Positions 33,516-43,111 of a stretch of 64,000 nt of DNA are shown here, in pieces (position 1 is the first letter of the stretch; the number at the start of each line of letters is the position of its first letter). Source of the stretch: JBGTGG01 sp964398945. GTDB lineage: Bacteria > Bacteroidota > Bacteroidia > Cytophagales > Cyclobacteriaceae. A program made the translations under genes and the position numbers. The notes beneath the pieces were generated by a model. The model was not told the origin of the DNA. It was given only the letters and a program-made list of their open reading frames with translations, and did not search any database. The DNA is taken from contig CAYNOT010000011.1 in assembly GCA_964398945.1 (NCBI GenBank), positions 62,001-126,000 on the forward strand, given 5' to 3'.

Positions 33516-35948
33516 ATGCTACAATTCTCCACACTTACTACTTGCATGGAAGGAAAGCAAATCCAGTTGGCAAAGGATCGCCCGGTCAACACATTGCTGC
33601 TGGATAGCCGAAAAAAAACAACTGATAGCAATGCTTTATTTTTTGCAATTAAAGGACCGCGAAACGATGGCCATGACCATATTGGAGAATTATATTCATC
33701 GGGCGTACGGCAATTTGTAATTGAACATCCGATTGAAACTGCCCACCTGCCTTTAGCAAATATAATCCGTGTAGATTCTTCCATAAAAGCACTCCAGGCA
33801 CTCGCAACATTCCATCGCAATCAATTTGATATCCCCGTCATTGGGATAACGGGGAGCAATGGAAAAACGATTGTAAAGGAGTGGCTATTTCAATTGCTCT
33901 CACCCGATTTTTTTATTGCAAAAAACCCGGGAAGCTATAACTCGCAAATTGGTGTAGCCCTTTCCATTTGGCAACTTCAGGCGTACCACCAAATGGGGGT
34001 TTTTGAAGCCGGCATTTCTCAACCTGGTGAGATGGAAAAACTTGCAAACCAAATCCAACCAACCATCGGCCTGTTTACAACTATCGGAACAGCACACGAT
34101 GAAGGCTTTGCATCTTATGCTGAAAAGCTTGACGAGAAATTAAAACTTTTTAAAAATTGCAGCATCACTATTTATTGCCAGGACCAGGAAAGTGTTTCAA
34201 AAGCTTTCGCTGATGCTGGTTTGAAAACTTTATCATGGGGATTTTCTAAAGGTGCCGACATCCAACTAAAAAAATCAGGAAATCAATTTCATGTTGTCTA
34301 CCAATCGAAATCGTTTAACCTTGAATTACCGTTTTCGGATCCTGCTTCTACCGAAAATATTTTGCATTGCATTGCAATGATGCTGCACTTCAATTATTCC
34401 GGGGATGAAATTGCACAACGTGTTAAACAAATCCGTCCAATACCTATGCGCCTTGAACTGAAGGCCGGAAGAAATGGGTGCCAATTAATAAACGACACAT
34501 ACAATAATGACCTTGCGGGATTGAAAATAAGTTTGGACTTTCTTAAAAGCATTCAACAGGTAACACATAAGCGATTGATCTTATCCAATATTTTTCAATC
34601 CGGGTTAACACAAGAAAAACTATTTGAAGAAATATCCGAAATGGTGAATGCAAGCGGCATCGATTCTTTTGTGGGGGTTGGGTTCCCTGAAAACAAAACC
34701 TCCTTTCAAATACCTGCCCAATTCTATCACACCACGGAAGCGTTTCTTTCCAATTGTGACCTCTCGGGATTTCAGAATGAGGCGATCTTAATAAAAGGTG
34801 CCCGGTCTTTTGCATTTGAAAAGATAGTTCAGCAACTGGAGCAAAAAGTGCACGGAACCGTTATGGAAGTGAACCTGGGAAACCTTATTCACAACTTAAA
34901 TTATTTCAAATCCAAATTGAAAGGCACTGCAAAAATCATGGCGATGGTAAAAGCCTTTGCGTATGGTAGTGGAAGTGTTGAAATCGCCAATGTGCTGCAA
35001 TATCACAACATCAATTACCTGGGGGTAGCGTATGCTGATGAAGGGGTGATGCTCCGTGAAAATAATATCACGATCCCGATCATGGTGATGAACCCTTCCG
35101 AAGAAAGTTTTCCGCAACTTCTCCCTTACAATCTGGAGCCCGAAATATATAGCCTTAAAATACTTCAGTCTTTTTTAAATTTTTTAGGTAAAAAACAAAC
35201 GTGCAGTATCCACATTAAGTTGGATACCGGAATGCATCGGTTGGGTTTTGATGCTGATGACTTGCCCGTGCTTACTGGATTACTCAAAGCACACTCAAAC
35301 GTAAAAGTTGCGTCAATCTTTAGTCACTTGTCAGGTGCAGATGCCGCTGCGCATGATGGTTTTTCAAAAACACAAGTTGAACAATTCACAAAGCAATCCG
35401 ATGCGATTGTTGCTGCAATCGGGTATAGACCAATCTTGCATATTCTAAATTCCCCGGGGGCTTTGCGCTTGCCTCAATTTCAATTTGATATGATCCGGTT
35501 GGGGATCGGGCTGTACGGAATTGACCCCACTGAAGATGGGTTTGAAGATTTGAAACCTGTTGCTTCATTGAAAACAATACTATCACAAATCAAAACAATC
35601 AAAGCCGGGGAAACAGTTGGATACAACCGTATGGGGAAGGCAAAAGATGAAATGAAAATTGGGGTTATTGCAATAGGTTATGCCGATGGTTTTAATCGCG
35701 CATTCAGCAATGGCGTTGGAAGTGTTTTGGTCAAAGGTGAACTGGCACCTATCGTTGGAAATGTTTGTATGGATATGTCGATGGTTGACCTTACCGGGAT
35801 TGACGCATCGGAAGGGGACGAGGTTATCATTTTTGGGGAAGGGATTCCCATACAAGGTGTGGCAAAAAAAATCAATACGATTCCTTACGAAATCCTTACC
35901 AATACAAGTGACCGTGTAAAGCGTGTTTTTGTTGCAGAGTCAATTTAG
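33516..35948 (+). CDS. Bifunctional MurF ligase / alanine racemase
   Basis: 810 residues. The MurF part (1 to about 450) adds D-Ala-D-Ala to UDP-MurNAc-tripeptide: P-loop GSNGKT (113-118). The alanine racemase part (about 453-810) makes D-Ala from L-Ala: PLP lysine K479 in MAMVKAFAYGSG, catalytic Tyr722 in AIGYADGFNR, and FGEGIPIQG near the end. The fusion is characteristic of Bacteroidota and joins supply of D-Ala to its use in peptidoglycan precursor synthesis in the cytoplasm. The order and the intact motifs suggest both activities work. Confidence 0.95.
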   Translation: MLQFSTLTTCMEGKQIQLAKDRPVNTLLLDSRKKTTDSNALFFAIKGPRNDGHDHIGELYSSGVRQFVIEHPIETAHLPLANIIRVDSSIKALQALATFHRNQFDIPVIGITGSNGKTIVKEWLFQLLSPDFFIAKNPGSYNSQIGVALSIWQLQAYHQMGVFEAGISQPGEMEKLANQIQPTIGLFTTIGTAHDEGFASYAEKLDEKLKLFKNCSITIYCQDQESVSKAFADAGLKTLSWGFSKGADIQLKKSGNQFHVVYQSKSFNLELPFSDPASTENILHCIAMMLHFNYSGDEIAQRVKQIRPIPMRLELKAGRNGCQLINDTYNNDLAGLKISLDFLKSIQQVTHKRLILSNIFQSGLTQEKLFEEISEMVNASGIDSFVGVGFPENKTSFQIPAQFYHTTEAFLSNCDLSGFQNEAILIKGARSFAFEKIVQQLEQKVHGTVMEVNLGNLIHNLNYFKSKLKGTAKIMAMVKAFAYGSGSVEIANVLQYHNINYLGVAYADEGVMLRENNITIPIMVMNPSEESFPQLLPYNLEPEIYSLKILQSFLNFLGKKQTCSIHIKLDTGMHRLGFDADDLPVLTGLLKAHSNVKVASIFSHLSGADAAAHDGFSKTQVEQFTKQSDAIVAAIGYRPILHILNSPGALRLPQFQFDMIRLGIGLYGIDPTEDGFEDLKPVASLKTILSQIKTIKAGETVGYNRMGKAKDEMKIGVIAIGYADGFNRAFSNGVGSVLVKGELAPIVGNVCMDMSMVDLTGIDASEGDEVIIFGEGIPIQGVAKKINTIPYEILTNTSDRVKRVFVAESI

Positions 35949-35949
35949 A

Positions 35950-36093
35950 TCAACCGCATCCTAGATTCTTTTTCAAATCGCGTTCAGATATTCCTCCATA
36001 ATCAAAACCATCAGGTTTAGGGGTTGCTTTCCCGTCCTTCAGCGATTTGGCAATTTTCTTCTTCGCTTTTTCCTTTTCCTTTTTTGATTTCAT
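35950..36093 (-). CDS. Small basic protein with terminal ISERDLKKNLGCG motif
   Basis: A 47-residue open frame. It starts MKSKKEKEKAKKKIAKSLKD and ends GFDYGGISERDLKKNLGCG. The Lys-rich N terminus and the conserved-looking terminal motif resemble short Bacteroidota proteins with the ending xxxRDLKKNLGCG. Its stop is directly after the end of the convergent murF-alr gene. Small size limits certainty. Confidence 0.5.
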   Translation of the reverse strand: MKSKKEKEKAKKKIAKSLKDGKATPKPDGFDYGGISERDLKKNLGCG

Positions 36094-36244
36094 CTGTTAA
36101 TAATTTGCTTTAGTGGATATATGCCTGTCCCGTCTTAGCGGGGGAATGGCTGAAATAATCATTTCGGTTGGTGAAAGTATTTACATGGCCATTCATACTT
36201 ATCTTTCTAAATGTGACCAGACAACACAAACCTGATCCAAATCA

Positions 36245-36275
36245 TTGCACACCAATGCCCAAGCCTATATATTTG
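36245..36275 (+). promoter_or_regulatory. Candidate promoter of feoAB
   Basis: TTG (36245-36247), a 20-nt spacer and TATATTTG (36268-36275) fit the Bacteroidota pattern, 25 bp before the feoA ATG. Farther upstream, GAAATAATCATTTC (36153-36166) is a partial inverted repeat containing nine bases of the Fur-box core, too weak to call. Confidence 0.5.
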
Positions 36276-36300
36276 TTCTCTTTAAATTTAATCTAAATAA

Positions 36301-36519
36301 ATGAGAAGTGTTGCTCACATGAAGCCTGGGGAAGTGGGGATTGTAGTGGGTTTTTCCGATGATTTTCTTTCTGTAAAGCTCATGGAGATGGGTTGTTTAC
36401 CCGGGTCAACAATTTCTTTCAATTTTAGAGCCCCACTCGGTGATCCGATCTGTATAAGCGTTTCTGGATATGAGTTAACCTTGCGGGTGGAGGAAGCGGC
36501 CACTATTTCTATTCAGTAA
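36301..36519 (+). CDS. feoA: Ferrous iron transport protein A
   Basis: 72 residues, an SH3-like cytosolic domain with the pattern of FeoA (VGIVVGFSDDFLSVKLMEMG, SGYELTLRVEEAATISIQ). FeoA supports the FeoB permease. Its stop codon overlaps the feoB start by one base (TAATG), so the pair is translationally coupled. Confidence 0.92.
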   Translation: MRSVAHMKPGEVGIVVGFSDDFLSVKLMEMGCLPGSTISFNFRAPLGDPICISVSGYELTLRVEEAATISIQ

Positions 36520-38639
36520 TGCGCAGCAACCAAAGAAAAAAAATCGCTTTGGTTGGAAACCCCAATTCCGGGAAATCCTCGCTTTTCAACTATCTAACCG
36601 GATTAAACCAGAAAATCGGAAACTTTCCCGGTGTTACTGTTGAAAAACGATCGGGGCTATCCACTCTTCCGGATGGTGAATCAGTCGAAATAATCGACCT
36701 GCCCGGAATCTACAGCATCTATCCGCGCAGCATGGATGAGCGTATTGTTTCACAAATCCTCCTTGATCACAAAAGTCCGCTGTGCCCAGATCTAGTAGTT
36801 GTAATCGCAGATGCAACCAATCTAAAAAGAGGGTTGCTCTTGCTCTCACAAATCATCGACCTGGGGTTTCCTGTTATCCTTGTTTTAAACATGATGGATC
36901 AGGTGGCGAAAGCAGGTATTCACTATAACCTACGGGCGCTTTCCTCAAAATTGGGCATTCCTGTTATCCCCATCATCGCCAGAAATGGGATTGGTTTGAA
37001 TGAACTGAAAAAATCCCTTTCAGAAAAAATATCCCCTGTAAAAGACCCCATTTTCCCGGTCTGGAATGAAACAAAAGATGCCGTTAAAGAAGTGCGTGAT
37101 AAGCTTAATGTAGATAATGATTATGAAGCCTATCTTTTTTTAGAGCAACCACAATCGGTTTCTTTTCTCGCGAAAGAAGACCTGAGCAAATTGGAAATTA
37201 TTCGAAAAAACCATGAATTCTTTCCGGGAAAATTTCAAGGTGCAGAAATTGTACAACGCTATGCGTACATACAAGATTTAATTGATGAGGTATTGCTTAA
37301 ACCTGCCAACCAAAGCTGGAAAAAATATTCACAAAAAATAGATGGGTTTGTCACACATAAAATTTGGGGCTATGTAATTTTTTTAGCCATCCTGTTCCTG
37401 ATTTTTCAATCGATCTTCGCGTGGGCCACTGTTCCCATGGACCTCATCGATAGTCTTTTCGCCAACCTGAGCCAAAGTCTTTCGCGCCTTTTGCCTGAGG
37501 GGCCCATCGCTGCGTTGTTAACCGAAGGCCTTATTCCCGGCATTGGCGGGATTGTAATTTTTGTGCCTCAAATTGCAATACTGTTTGGGTTTATTGCACT
37601 GCTGGAAGAGTCTGGCTACATGGCGCGGGTAGTTTTTCTGATGGACAAAATTATGCGCAAGGTTGGATTGAACGGCAAGAGTATTGTGCCCCTGATCTCC
37701 GGGGTAGCATGTGCTATCCCGGCCATTATGGCCACTCGCACCATCGATAATTGGAAAGAAAGGTTGATCACGATAATGGTGACACCACTCATGAGTTGCT
37801 CTGCAAGGCTTCCCGTCTTCACCATCTTGATCGCACTTATTGTTCCGGATGAAAAAGCACTCGGCTTTTTCAATCTGCAGGGCCTTGCGCTAATGGCCAT
37901 GTACCTTATCGGTTTTGTTGGTGCTATACTCTCAGCACTTGCAATGAAGTATCTTATTAAAATTAAAGAACGTAGTTTTCTCATCATGGAGTTACCAACC
38001 TATCGGTGGCCCAAGTGGTCGAATGTTGGCCTTACGATTTTAGGGAAAACAAAAACGTTTGTCTTCGAGGCCGGAAAAATCATTATTGCCATTTCCATTG
38101 TTTTGTGGGTACTGGCAAGTTATGGCCCTGGCGACAACATAGAAAATGCACGGGAAACCGTACTCAGGCAATCCCCAGAACTCCTCACCACCCCCGCTGA
38201 ATTGGACAACCGCGTATCCGCCTATCAGTTGGAGCATTCGTATGCCGGAATTATCGGAAAGGCAATTGAGCCCGTTATCAAACCCCTTGGATATGATTGG
38301 AAAATCGGCATCGCATTGATTACTTCCTTTGCTGCAAGGGAAGTTTTTGTAGGAACAATGGCAACTATTTATAGCATTGGAAGTGCAGGGGAAGATGAAG
38401 CCAGTACAATAAAGGACCGGATGCGGGAAGAAATCAATCCCGATACGGGTGGGCCGCGGTTTACCCCTGCTGTAGGCCTTTCACTTTTACTGTTTTATAC
38501 TTTTGCGATGCAGTGTATGAGCACCATTGCTGTAGTGTACCGCGAAACAAATGGGTGGAAATGGCCGATCATTCAACTCTTTTACATGACCGTATTGGCC
38601 TATTTGTCTGCCCTGATCACCTACCAAACCTTAAGCTGA
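36519..38639 (+). CDS. feoB: Ferrous iron transport protein B
   Basis: 706 residues, the usual length. N-terminal GTPase: G1 GNPNSGKSS, G2 region FPGVTVEKRSG, G3 DLPGIYS, G4 NMMDQV. Then a membrane part with the Gate motif-containing segments such as IAILFGFIALLEESGYMARV and VPLISGVACAIPAIMATRTI. It imports Fe(II) across the inner membrane. In operon with feoA; regulation by the Fur-family gene about 5 kb downstream is possible but not shown. Confidence 0.95.
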   Translation: MRSNQRKKIALVGNPNSGKSSLFNYLTGLNQKIGNFPGVTVEKRSGLSTLPDGESVEIIDLPGIYSIYPRSMDERIVSQILLDHKSPLCPDLVVVIADATNLKRGLLLLSQIIDLGFPVILVLNMMDQVAKAGIHYNLRALSSKLGIPVIPIIARNGIGLNELKKSLSEKISPVKDPIFPVWNETKDAVKEVRDKLNVDNDYEAYLFLEQPQSVSFLAKEDLSKLEIIRKNHEFFPGKFQGAEIVQRYAYIQDLIDEVLLKPANQSWKKYSQKIDGFVTHKIWGYVIFLAILFLIFQSIFAWATVPMDLIDSLFANLSQSLSRLLPEGPIAALLTEGLIPGIGGIVIFVPQIAILFGFIALLEESGYMARVVFLMDKIMRKVGLNGKSIVPLISGVACAIPAIMATRTIDNWKERLITIMVTPLMSCSARLPVFTILIALIVPDEKALGFFNLQGLALMAMYLIGFVGAILSALAMKYLIKIKERSFLIMELPTYRWPKWSNVGLTILGKTKTFVFEAGKIIIAISIVLWVLASYGPGDNIENARETVLRQSPELLTTPAELDNRVSAYQLEHSYAGIIGKAIEPVIKPLGYDWKIGIALITSFAAREVFVGTMATIYSIGSAGEDEASTIKDRMREEINPDTGGPRFTPAVGLSLLLFYTFAMQCMSTIAVVYRETNGWKWPIIQLFYMTVLAYLSALITYQTLS

Positions 38640-38711
38640 TACCAAGAAAGTACTGCCATTATTTTTATAGAAGATGTTGTTTCCACTATCTTTAAAAAAA
38701 ACACGAAACAC

Positions 38712-39089
38712 ATGAGCGCTGATTATCACCTGGGATTATTGCACCTTGTTCACCTGTTGGTAAGTGCTGATGGAGTCATCGACAAAAATGAGATCAAGGC
38801 CATTCAAAAATTAAGGGAGATTGAAAACATTTCAGATGAAGTCTTTCATGAATTTGAATCCTCCATCGCCAATAAAAATGAACGGGGGATTTACGAAACC
38901 GGAATCAAACTTATCAATGCGTGTACAGAAGAAGAGAAGCTCAAAACATTTGTCGCGCTCTATAAAATGTCAGAAGTCGATGGCCATCTCCATGTTAAAG
39001 AGGTTAGGCTTCTTCTTTACTCCATCAAAATGACAGGCGTTGAGTTTGATGATGTTGTAAAGGCGGCAAATACGACACCTCCTATTTAA
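38712..39089 (+). CDS. TerB-like protein
   Basis: 125 residues, all-helical with the acidic TerB-type repeats LVSADGVIDKNEIKAIQKL and ALYKMSEVDGHLHVKEVRLL. TerB-like domains bind metal and, in tellurite-resistance systems, membrane partners. Here the gene stands 72 bp after feoB and before purK, not in a ter operon. The relation to the LETM1/TerB-like and TerC genes within 4 kb is of interest. Family assignment is from the helix and acidic pattern. Confidence 0.75.
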   Translation: MSADYHLGLLHLVHLLVSADGVIDKNEIKAIQKLREIENISDEVFHEFESSIANKNERGIYETGIKLINACTEEEKLKTFVALYKMSEVDGHLHVKEVRLLLYSIKMTGVEFDDVVKAANTTPPI

Positions 39090-39100
39090 CCGGCTTTAGA

Positions 39101-39130
39101 TTGTTTCAGTATCCTCGTTGGTTAACTTTG
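39101..39130 (+). promoter_or_regulatory. Candidate purKE promoter
   Basis: TTG (39101-39103), exactly 19 nt, then TAACTTTG (39123-39130), a near-ideal match to the Bacteroidota consensus. A start site a few bases downstream favours GTG at 39149 over TTG at 39140 as the purK start. Confidence 0.6.
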
Positions 39131-39148
39131 CTGCATTAATTGATTAGC

Positions 39149-40285
39149 GTGAACACATTTAGTCAGAATTTTAAACTTGGAGTATTGGGTGGGGGCCAGC
39201 TCGGCAGAATGCTTATACAGGCAGGCATTGATTATAATTTGCCCTTTGCGATTTTAGATCCTGATGAAAACGCACCGTGCTCATCACTTGCCGAGTTCCA
39301 TCATGGAAGCCTCACGGATTATGATACAGTAATGAAGTTTGGCGCACTGTGCGACATTCTTACAATCGAAATTGAAAATGTAAACACGAACGCATTAAAG
39401 GATTTGCAAAAAGCCGGGAAGACGGTTTTTCCCCAACCTGAATTAATTGAACTGATTCAGGATAAACGCATTCAAAAGAAGTTCTATCTCGACAATAACA
39501 TACCCACGGCAGCCTTTATTTTGACCGAAAATGCCGAAGAAGTAAGAAACAATATTGATTTTTTGCCCGCGGTAAACAAACTTGGCAAAGAAGGATACGA
39601 TGGGAGGGGCGTTCAAATCCTCAAATCAAAAGAAGATGTTGCAAACGCTTTTGACGCCCCGGGCTTACTTGAAAAACTAATCGACTTTGATAAAGAGATT
39701 GCGATCATTGTAGCGCGAAATGCAAACGGGGAGATTGTTTCATACCCAGCCGTGGAAATGATGTTCCATCCGGTCCACAACCTTGTCGAGTATCTGTTCG
39801 CGCCTGCAGAAATTTCAATTGGCCTTCAACAAAAAGCAGACAAGATCGCGCGAAGCGTCATTGAAAAATTAGGATTGGTTGGGTTGCTCGCAGTTGAAAT
39901 GTTCGTGACCAGGGAAGGTGAAGTTTTGGTAAATGAAGTTGCACCGCGTCCCCATAATAGTGGCCATCAAACCATCGAAGCAAATGTAACTTCACAATAT
40001 GAACAACACTTGCGTGCGATATTGAACCTACCGTTGGGCAACACCGGTATTATTTTACCCAGCGCAATGGTCAACCTTCTTGGCGAAGCGGGCTACAGCG
40101 GTGATGCTTTGTATGAAGGATTTGATAAAGTCATCAGCGAAAAAGGTGTACACGTACATCTCTATGGTAAAAAGAAAACAAAACCCTTTCGGAAAATGGG
40201 CCATGTCACTATTGTTGATGAAGACATTGATCAACTAAAAAGAAAAGCCAAGTTTGTAAAAGAAACATTAAAAGTAATCGCCTGA
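39149..40285 (+). CDS. purK: 5-(carboxyamino)imidazole ribonucleotide synthase
   Basis: About 378 residues, ATP-grasp enzyme that carboxylates AIR with bicarbonate and ATP in purine synthesis. Motifs: LGVLGGGQLGRMLIQAG, LAEFHHGSLTDYDTV, EGYDGRGVQIL (ATP-binding) and VNEVAPRPHNSGHQTIEAN. The start may be GTG at 39149 or TTG at 39140; GTG is preferred because of the promoter spacing. purE follows by 3 bp, so the two consecutive steps are encoded together. Confidence 0.95.
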   Translation: MNTFSQNFKLGVLGGGQLGRMLIQAGIDYNLPFAILDPDENAPCSSLAEFHHGSLTDYDTVMKFGALCDILTIEIENVNTNALKDLQKAGKTVFPQPELIELIQDKRIQKKFYLDNNIPTAAFILTENAEEVRNNIDFLPAVNKLGKEGYDGRGVQILKSKEDVANAFDAPGLLEKLIDFDKEIAIIVARNANGEIVSYPAVEMMFHPVHNLVEYLFAPAEISIGLQQKADKIARSVIEKLGLVGLLAVEMFVTREGEVLVNEVAPRPHNSGHQTIEANVTSQYEQHLRAILNLPLGNTGIILPSAMVNLLGEAGYSGDALYEGFDKVISEKGVHVHLYGKKKTKPFRKMGHVTIVDEDIDQLKRKAKFVKETLKVIA

Positions 40286-40288
40286 TCT

Positions 40289-40801
40289 ATGAAGCCACAA
40301 GTAGGAATTATTATGGGAAGCCAATCCGATCTTCGCATTATGAAAGCGGCAGCCTTGATACTTGAAGAATTTGAAATCCCTTTTGAATTGACGGTGGTGT
40401 CTGCACACAGAACCCCGCTTCGAATGGTTGAGTATGCTACCGCTGCGCGTAAAAGAGGATTAAAAGTAATCATTGCTGGAGCCGGTGGTGCCGCCCACTT
40501 ACCGGGCATGGTGGCTGCTATTACCTCCCTTCCGGTAATCGGGGTTCCTGTTAAATCATCAAACTCAATTGATGGCTGGGATTCTGTGCTTTCGATATTG
40601 CAAATGCCTGCAGGTGTACCCGTGGCGACTGTAGCATTGGATGGTGCAAAGAATGCAGGTATCCTGGCAGCACAAATATTGGGGGCTCATGACAAGCACA
40701 TCGGTAACAAAATCGATAAATATAAACGATCATTGAAGTCTGCTGTTGAGTCGACCGCTAAAAAAATCGAATCAAAGGGCTGGAAAGACAATTCGCAGTA
40801 A
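40289..40801 (+). CDS. purE: N5-CAIR mutase
   Basis: 170 residues. PurE converts N5-CAIR, the PurK product, to CAIR. The class I signature is clear: VGIIMGSQSDLRIMKAA, VVSAHRTPLRMVEYA with the catalytic His, and IIAGAGGAAHLPGMVAA. Gene order and 3-bp spacing from purK match function. Confidence 0.96.
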   Translation: MKPQVGIIMGSQSDLRIMKAAALILEEFEIPFELTVVSAHRTPLRMVEYATAARKRGLKVIIAGAGGAAHLPGMVAAITSLPVIGVPVKSSNSIDGWDSVLSILQMPAGVPVATVALDGAKNAGILAAQILGAHDKHIGNKIDKYKRSLKSAVESTAKKIESKGWKDNSQ

Positions 40802-40858
40802 GCTATATTACTATGTGAATAAAAAGTCATTAACTTATCTGTCTATAATCTTGTGAAG

Positions 40859-42121
40859 ATGAACTCTGCAAAGAAAGGTTGGCTAAAGGATTATTTGGAA
40901 TTTCGCAAAGAGTTACACAAAGACCTTGGTGTTAATGGCAATAAAGGTTCCCACCCCGAACATTCATTATACCGCATCATTCAACCTACCGGGTTAATGT
41001 ATGGCCAGTCGGTTGGCCATCTTGAGCATCCGGATGAACACGTCTGGGACCACCGCGATAAAATGAAAATTTTATTGGCGGAAAGCCTTATTAGCAGTTC
41101 GCTTCTTTTTCAGGACAAGCCCGCTTCCACACCGGATGAATTAAGTGATGTGATCATTAAAACACTGGATAACATCGGCCATTTTTACAACAAGATTTTC
41201 CCCGAACTATCAACTTCCTCACGCACTATTTTCGGCCGGAAAAAATCAGCATTGGAAGTGGCTGAAAAAATCCTGGATAAACGTATTGAACATACCGAAG
41301 AATTCACGAACAACTTCTGGGTTTCTTTTTTCCACAACAGTTTGCTTTTTTTGGATGTTTTCATTTTTGGCCAATGGATCCATACCAATGCTGATAAAAT
41401 CATTGAGGATTTTTTCCGATTTGAAAGGGATGAGCTTCGCTTTTCAGTATTGAAAGTAATTGCAGTGGCTGCTCATGCAAATGATGAAATCGCTGTTGAG
41501 GAAAAAAAACTTTTTGATTTATTTCTCGACAGCACCAATCTCCCGGCAGCGAAAAAAATCGAAGCACATAAAATATTTGAAGAGGGGATCGAGATCGAGT
41601 CGATTGACCTGCCGTCAGAAAATTCATGGATACTAAAAAAATTCTTTTTGGAAATGGCAATCCTAACGCTCTGGGCTGATAAAAAAGTGGAGCAAAGTGA
41701 GCAGGATTTTTTGAAGCGTTTTTGTGAATACCTGAATTTTAGTGACGAGGATATGGAGAATAGCCTGATCGCCATAGAAGGGTTTGTGCTGGAGCATTGG
41801 GGACAGCTTGAGTACCTCCAGGACAAGCAGGACTTTGACAGTGTAAGCGAACAATTTATAAAAAGGGTCGCCCGGATAGCCGAGAAAAACCAAAGCAAAC
41901 TCGTGCACGGTATTCATGGGCGGACCGAGATCTTAAGCCTGCTGGGAAAGGCGCGATCAAATGAACTTTCAGCTGCTGAAATGGAATTTATGCGCAAAGA
42001 ATTAATTATAATCTTAAAAACGATTCCAACGTTTGTGATCACTTCCTTGCCCAATCGATTCTTGACATTGCCTATTTTGCTAAAAATCCTACCGAAGGAA
42101 ATCTTTAAAATGGAAAGGTAA
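40859..42121 (+). CDS. LETM1-related / TerB-like protein
   Basis: 420 residues from the ATG at 40859. Two TerB-like acidic helical repeats are visible (FSVLKVIAVAAHANDEIAVE and ILTLWADKKVEQSEQDFLKR) and the C-terminal helix KELIIILKTIPTFVITSLPN resembles the LETM1 domain. The pattern agrees with the Bacteroidota family annotated as LETM1-related biofilm-associated protein. Hydrophobic segments (about 150-170, 385-410) suggest membrane contact. The gene ends 3 bp before the convergent terC gene. Confidence 0.75.
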   Translation: MNSAKKGWLKDYLEFRKELHKDLGVNGNKGSHPEHSLYRIIQPTGLMYGQSVGHLEHPDEHVWDHRDKMKILLAESLISSSLLFQDKPASTPDELSDVIIKTLDNIGHFYNKIFPELSTSSRTIFGRKKSALEVAEKILDKRIEHTEEFTNNFWVSFFHNSLLFLDVFIFGQWIHTNADKIIEDFFRFERDELRFSVLKVIAVAAHANDEIAVEEKKLFDLFLDSTNLPAAKKIEAHKIFEEGIEIESIDLPSENSWILKKFFLEMAILTLWADKKVEQSEQDFLKRFCEYLNFSDEDMENSLIAIEGFVLEHWGQLEYLQDKQDFDSVSEQFIKRVARIAEKNQSKLVHGIHGRTEILSLLGKARSNELSAAEMEFMRKELIIILKTIPTFVITSLPNRFLTLPILLKILPKEIFKMER

Positions 42122-42124
42122 TAT

Positions 42125-43111
42125 TTACTCTTTTTCCTTTCGTGGCACCACTACAGAAAGCACAATCGAAAGGAAAAGGGTGGCAATGATAACAGCAAAT
42201 GAAGCAAACACATTGATGTGTAAATCAAAAATCTCGAGCATCATTTTGGCACCAATAAAGAACAAGATAATGGAGAGGCCTTTTTGCAATAGATAAAAAC
42301 GATCGATGATCCCGGCCAACAAAAAGAACATGGCGCGCAGTCCCATTACCGCAAAAATATTGGAAGTATAGATCAGAAATTCATTCGTAGTAATTGCAAA
42401 AGCAGCAGGAATTGAATCGACAGCAAAAATCAAGTCGGTTGTCTCAATTAAAACTATCACAAGAAATAGCGGTGTAAACATCCACTTTCCGCCTTCCTTT
42501 ACCATGAAGCGGCCACCCTGGTCTTCTGTGGTTAGTGGCAGGTACTTTTTGCAAAAGCGAAGAATCGGGTTCTTCTCGGGCTCAATCGTTTCGCCACCAT
42601 CTTCAAAGTAGATTCTGATACCTGAGTAAATCAGGAAGACCCCAGCAATGTATAATAGCCAATGAAAACGGTGGATTGCGTATGCCCCTATAAATATGAA
42701 AATTGCACGGAACACAACTGCCCCGATGATCCCCCAAAACAAGATGCGGTGGTAATACAATTCATCTACATTGAAATACTTTAAGATGAGGAGGATTACG
42801 AAAATGTTATCAATAGAAAGTGCCTTTTCTGTAAGGTATGCAGAGAAATATGAAACCGCATTCTCACTACTGGTTTCACCCGAAGGGTCGTCAAAAAAGT
42901 AAATCAGGATCCCATATCCCACGGAAATCATCACCCAAAAAATCGACTGATATAAGGCAGATTTGGTGGTGATCCTATGGGAGGATTTGTTAAAAAAACC
43001 AAGGTCTAAAATTAAAAAAAGACCAATGACGATTCCAAAGACGCCAAAAAGTATAGTCTCCCGATCATTGTCAAATATTGAAAAGGAAAGTATGTCAGCT
43101 AAGTATTGCAA
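42125..43111 (-). CDS. TerC-family integral membrane protein
   Basis: 328 residues, about eight or nine membrane helices. TerC hallmark blocks are present: TEKALSIDNIFVILLILKYF and VLIETTDLIFAVDSIPAAFA, each with the conserved Asp in a membrane helix, and FLIYTSNIFAVMGLRAMFFL. Members act in manganese/metal homeostasis or membrane-protein metalation. The only in-frame start candidate is TTG at 43111, after a TAA. No ter operon surrounds it, but two TerB-like genes lie within 4 kb. Confidence 0.93.
   Translation of the reverse strand: MQYLADILSFSIFDNDRETILFGVFGIVIGLFLILDLGFFNKSSHRITTKSALYQSIFWVMISVGYGILIYFFDDPSGETSSENAVSYFSAYLTEKALSIDNIFVILLILKYFNVDELYYHRILFWGIIGAVVFRAIFIFIGAYAIHRFHWLLYIAGVFLIYSGIRIYFEDGGETIEPEKNPILRFCKKYLPLTTEDQGGRFMVKEGGKWMFTPLFLVIVLIETTDLIFAVDSIPAAFAITTNEFLIYTSNIFAVMGLRAMFFLLAGIIDRFYLLQKGLSIILFFIGAKMMLEIFDLHINVFASFAVIIATLFLSIVLSVVVPRKEKE

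Noticed and set aside
36153..36166. Fur-box-like partial palindrome upstream of feoAB.
   Set aside because: Only the right half fits the consensus; iron regulation is plausible but not shown.
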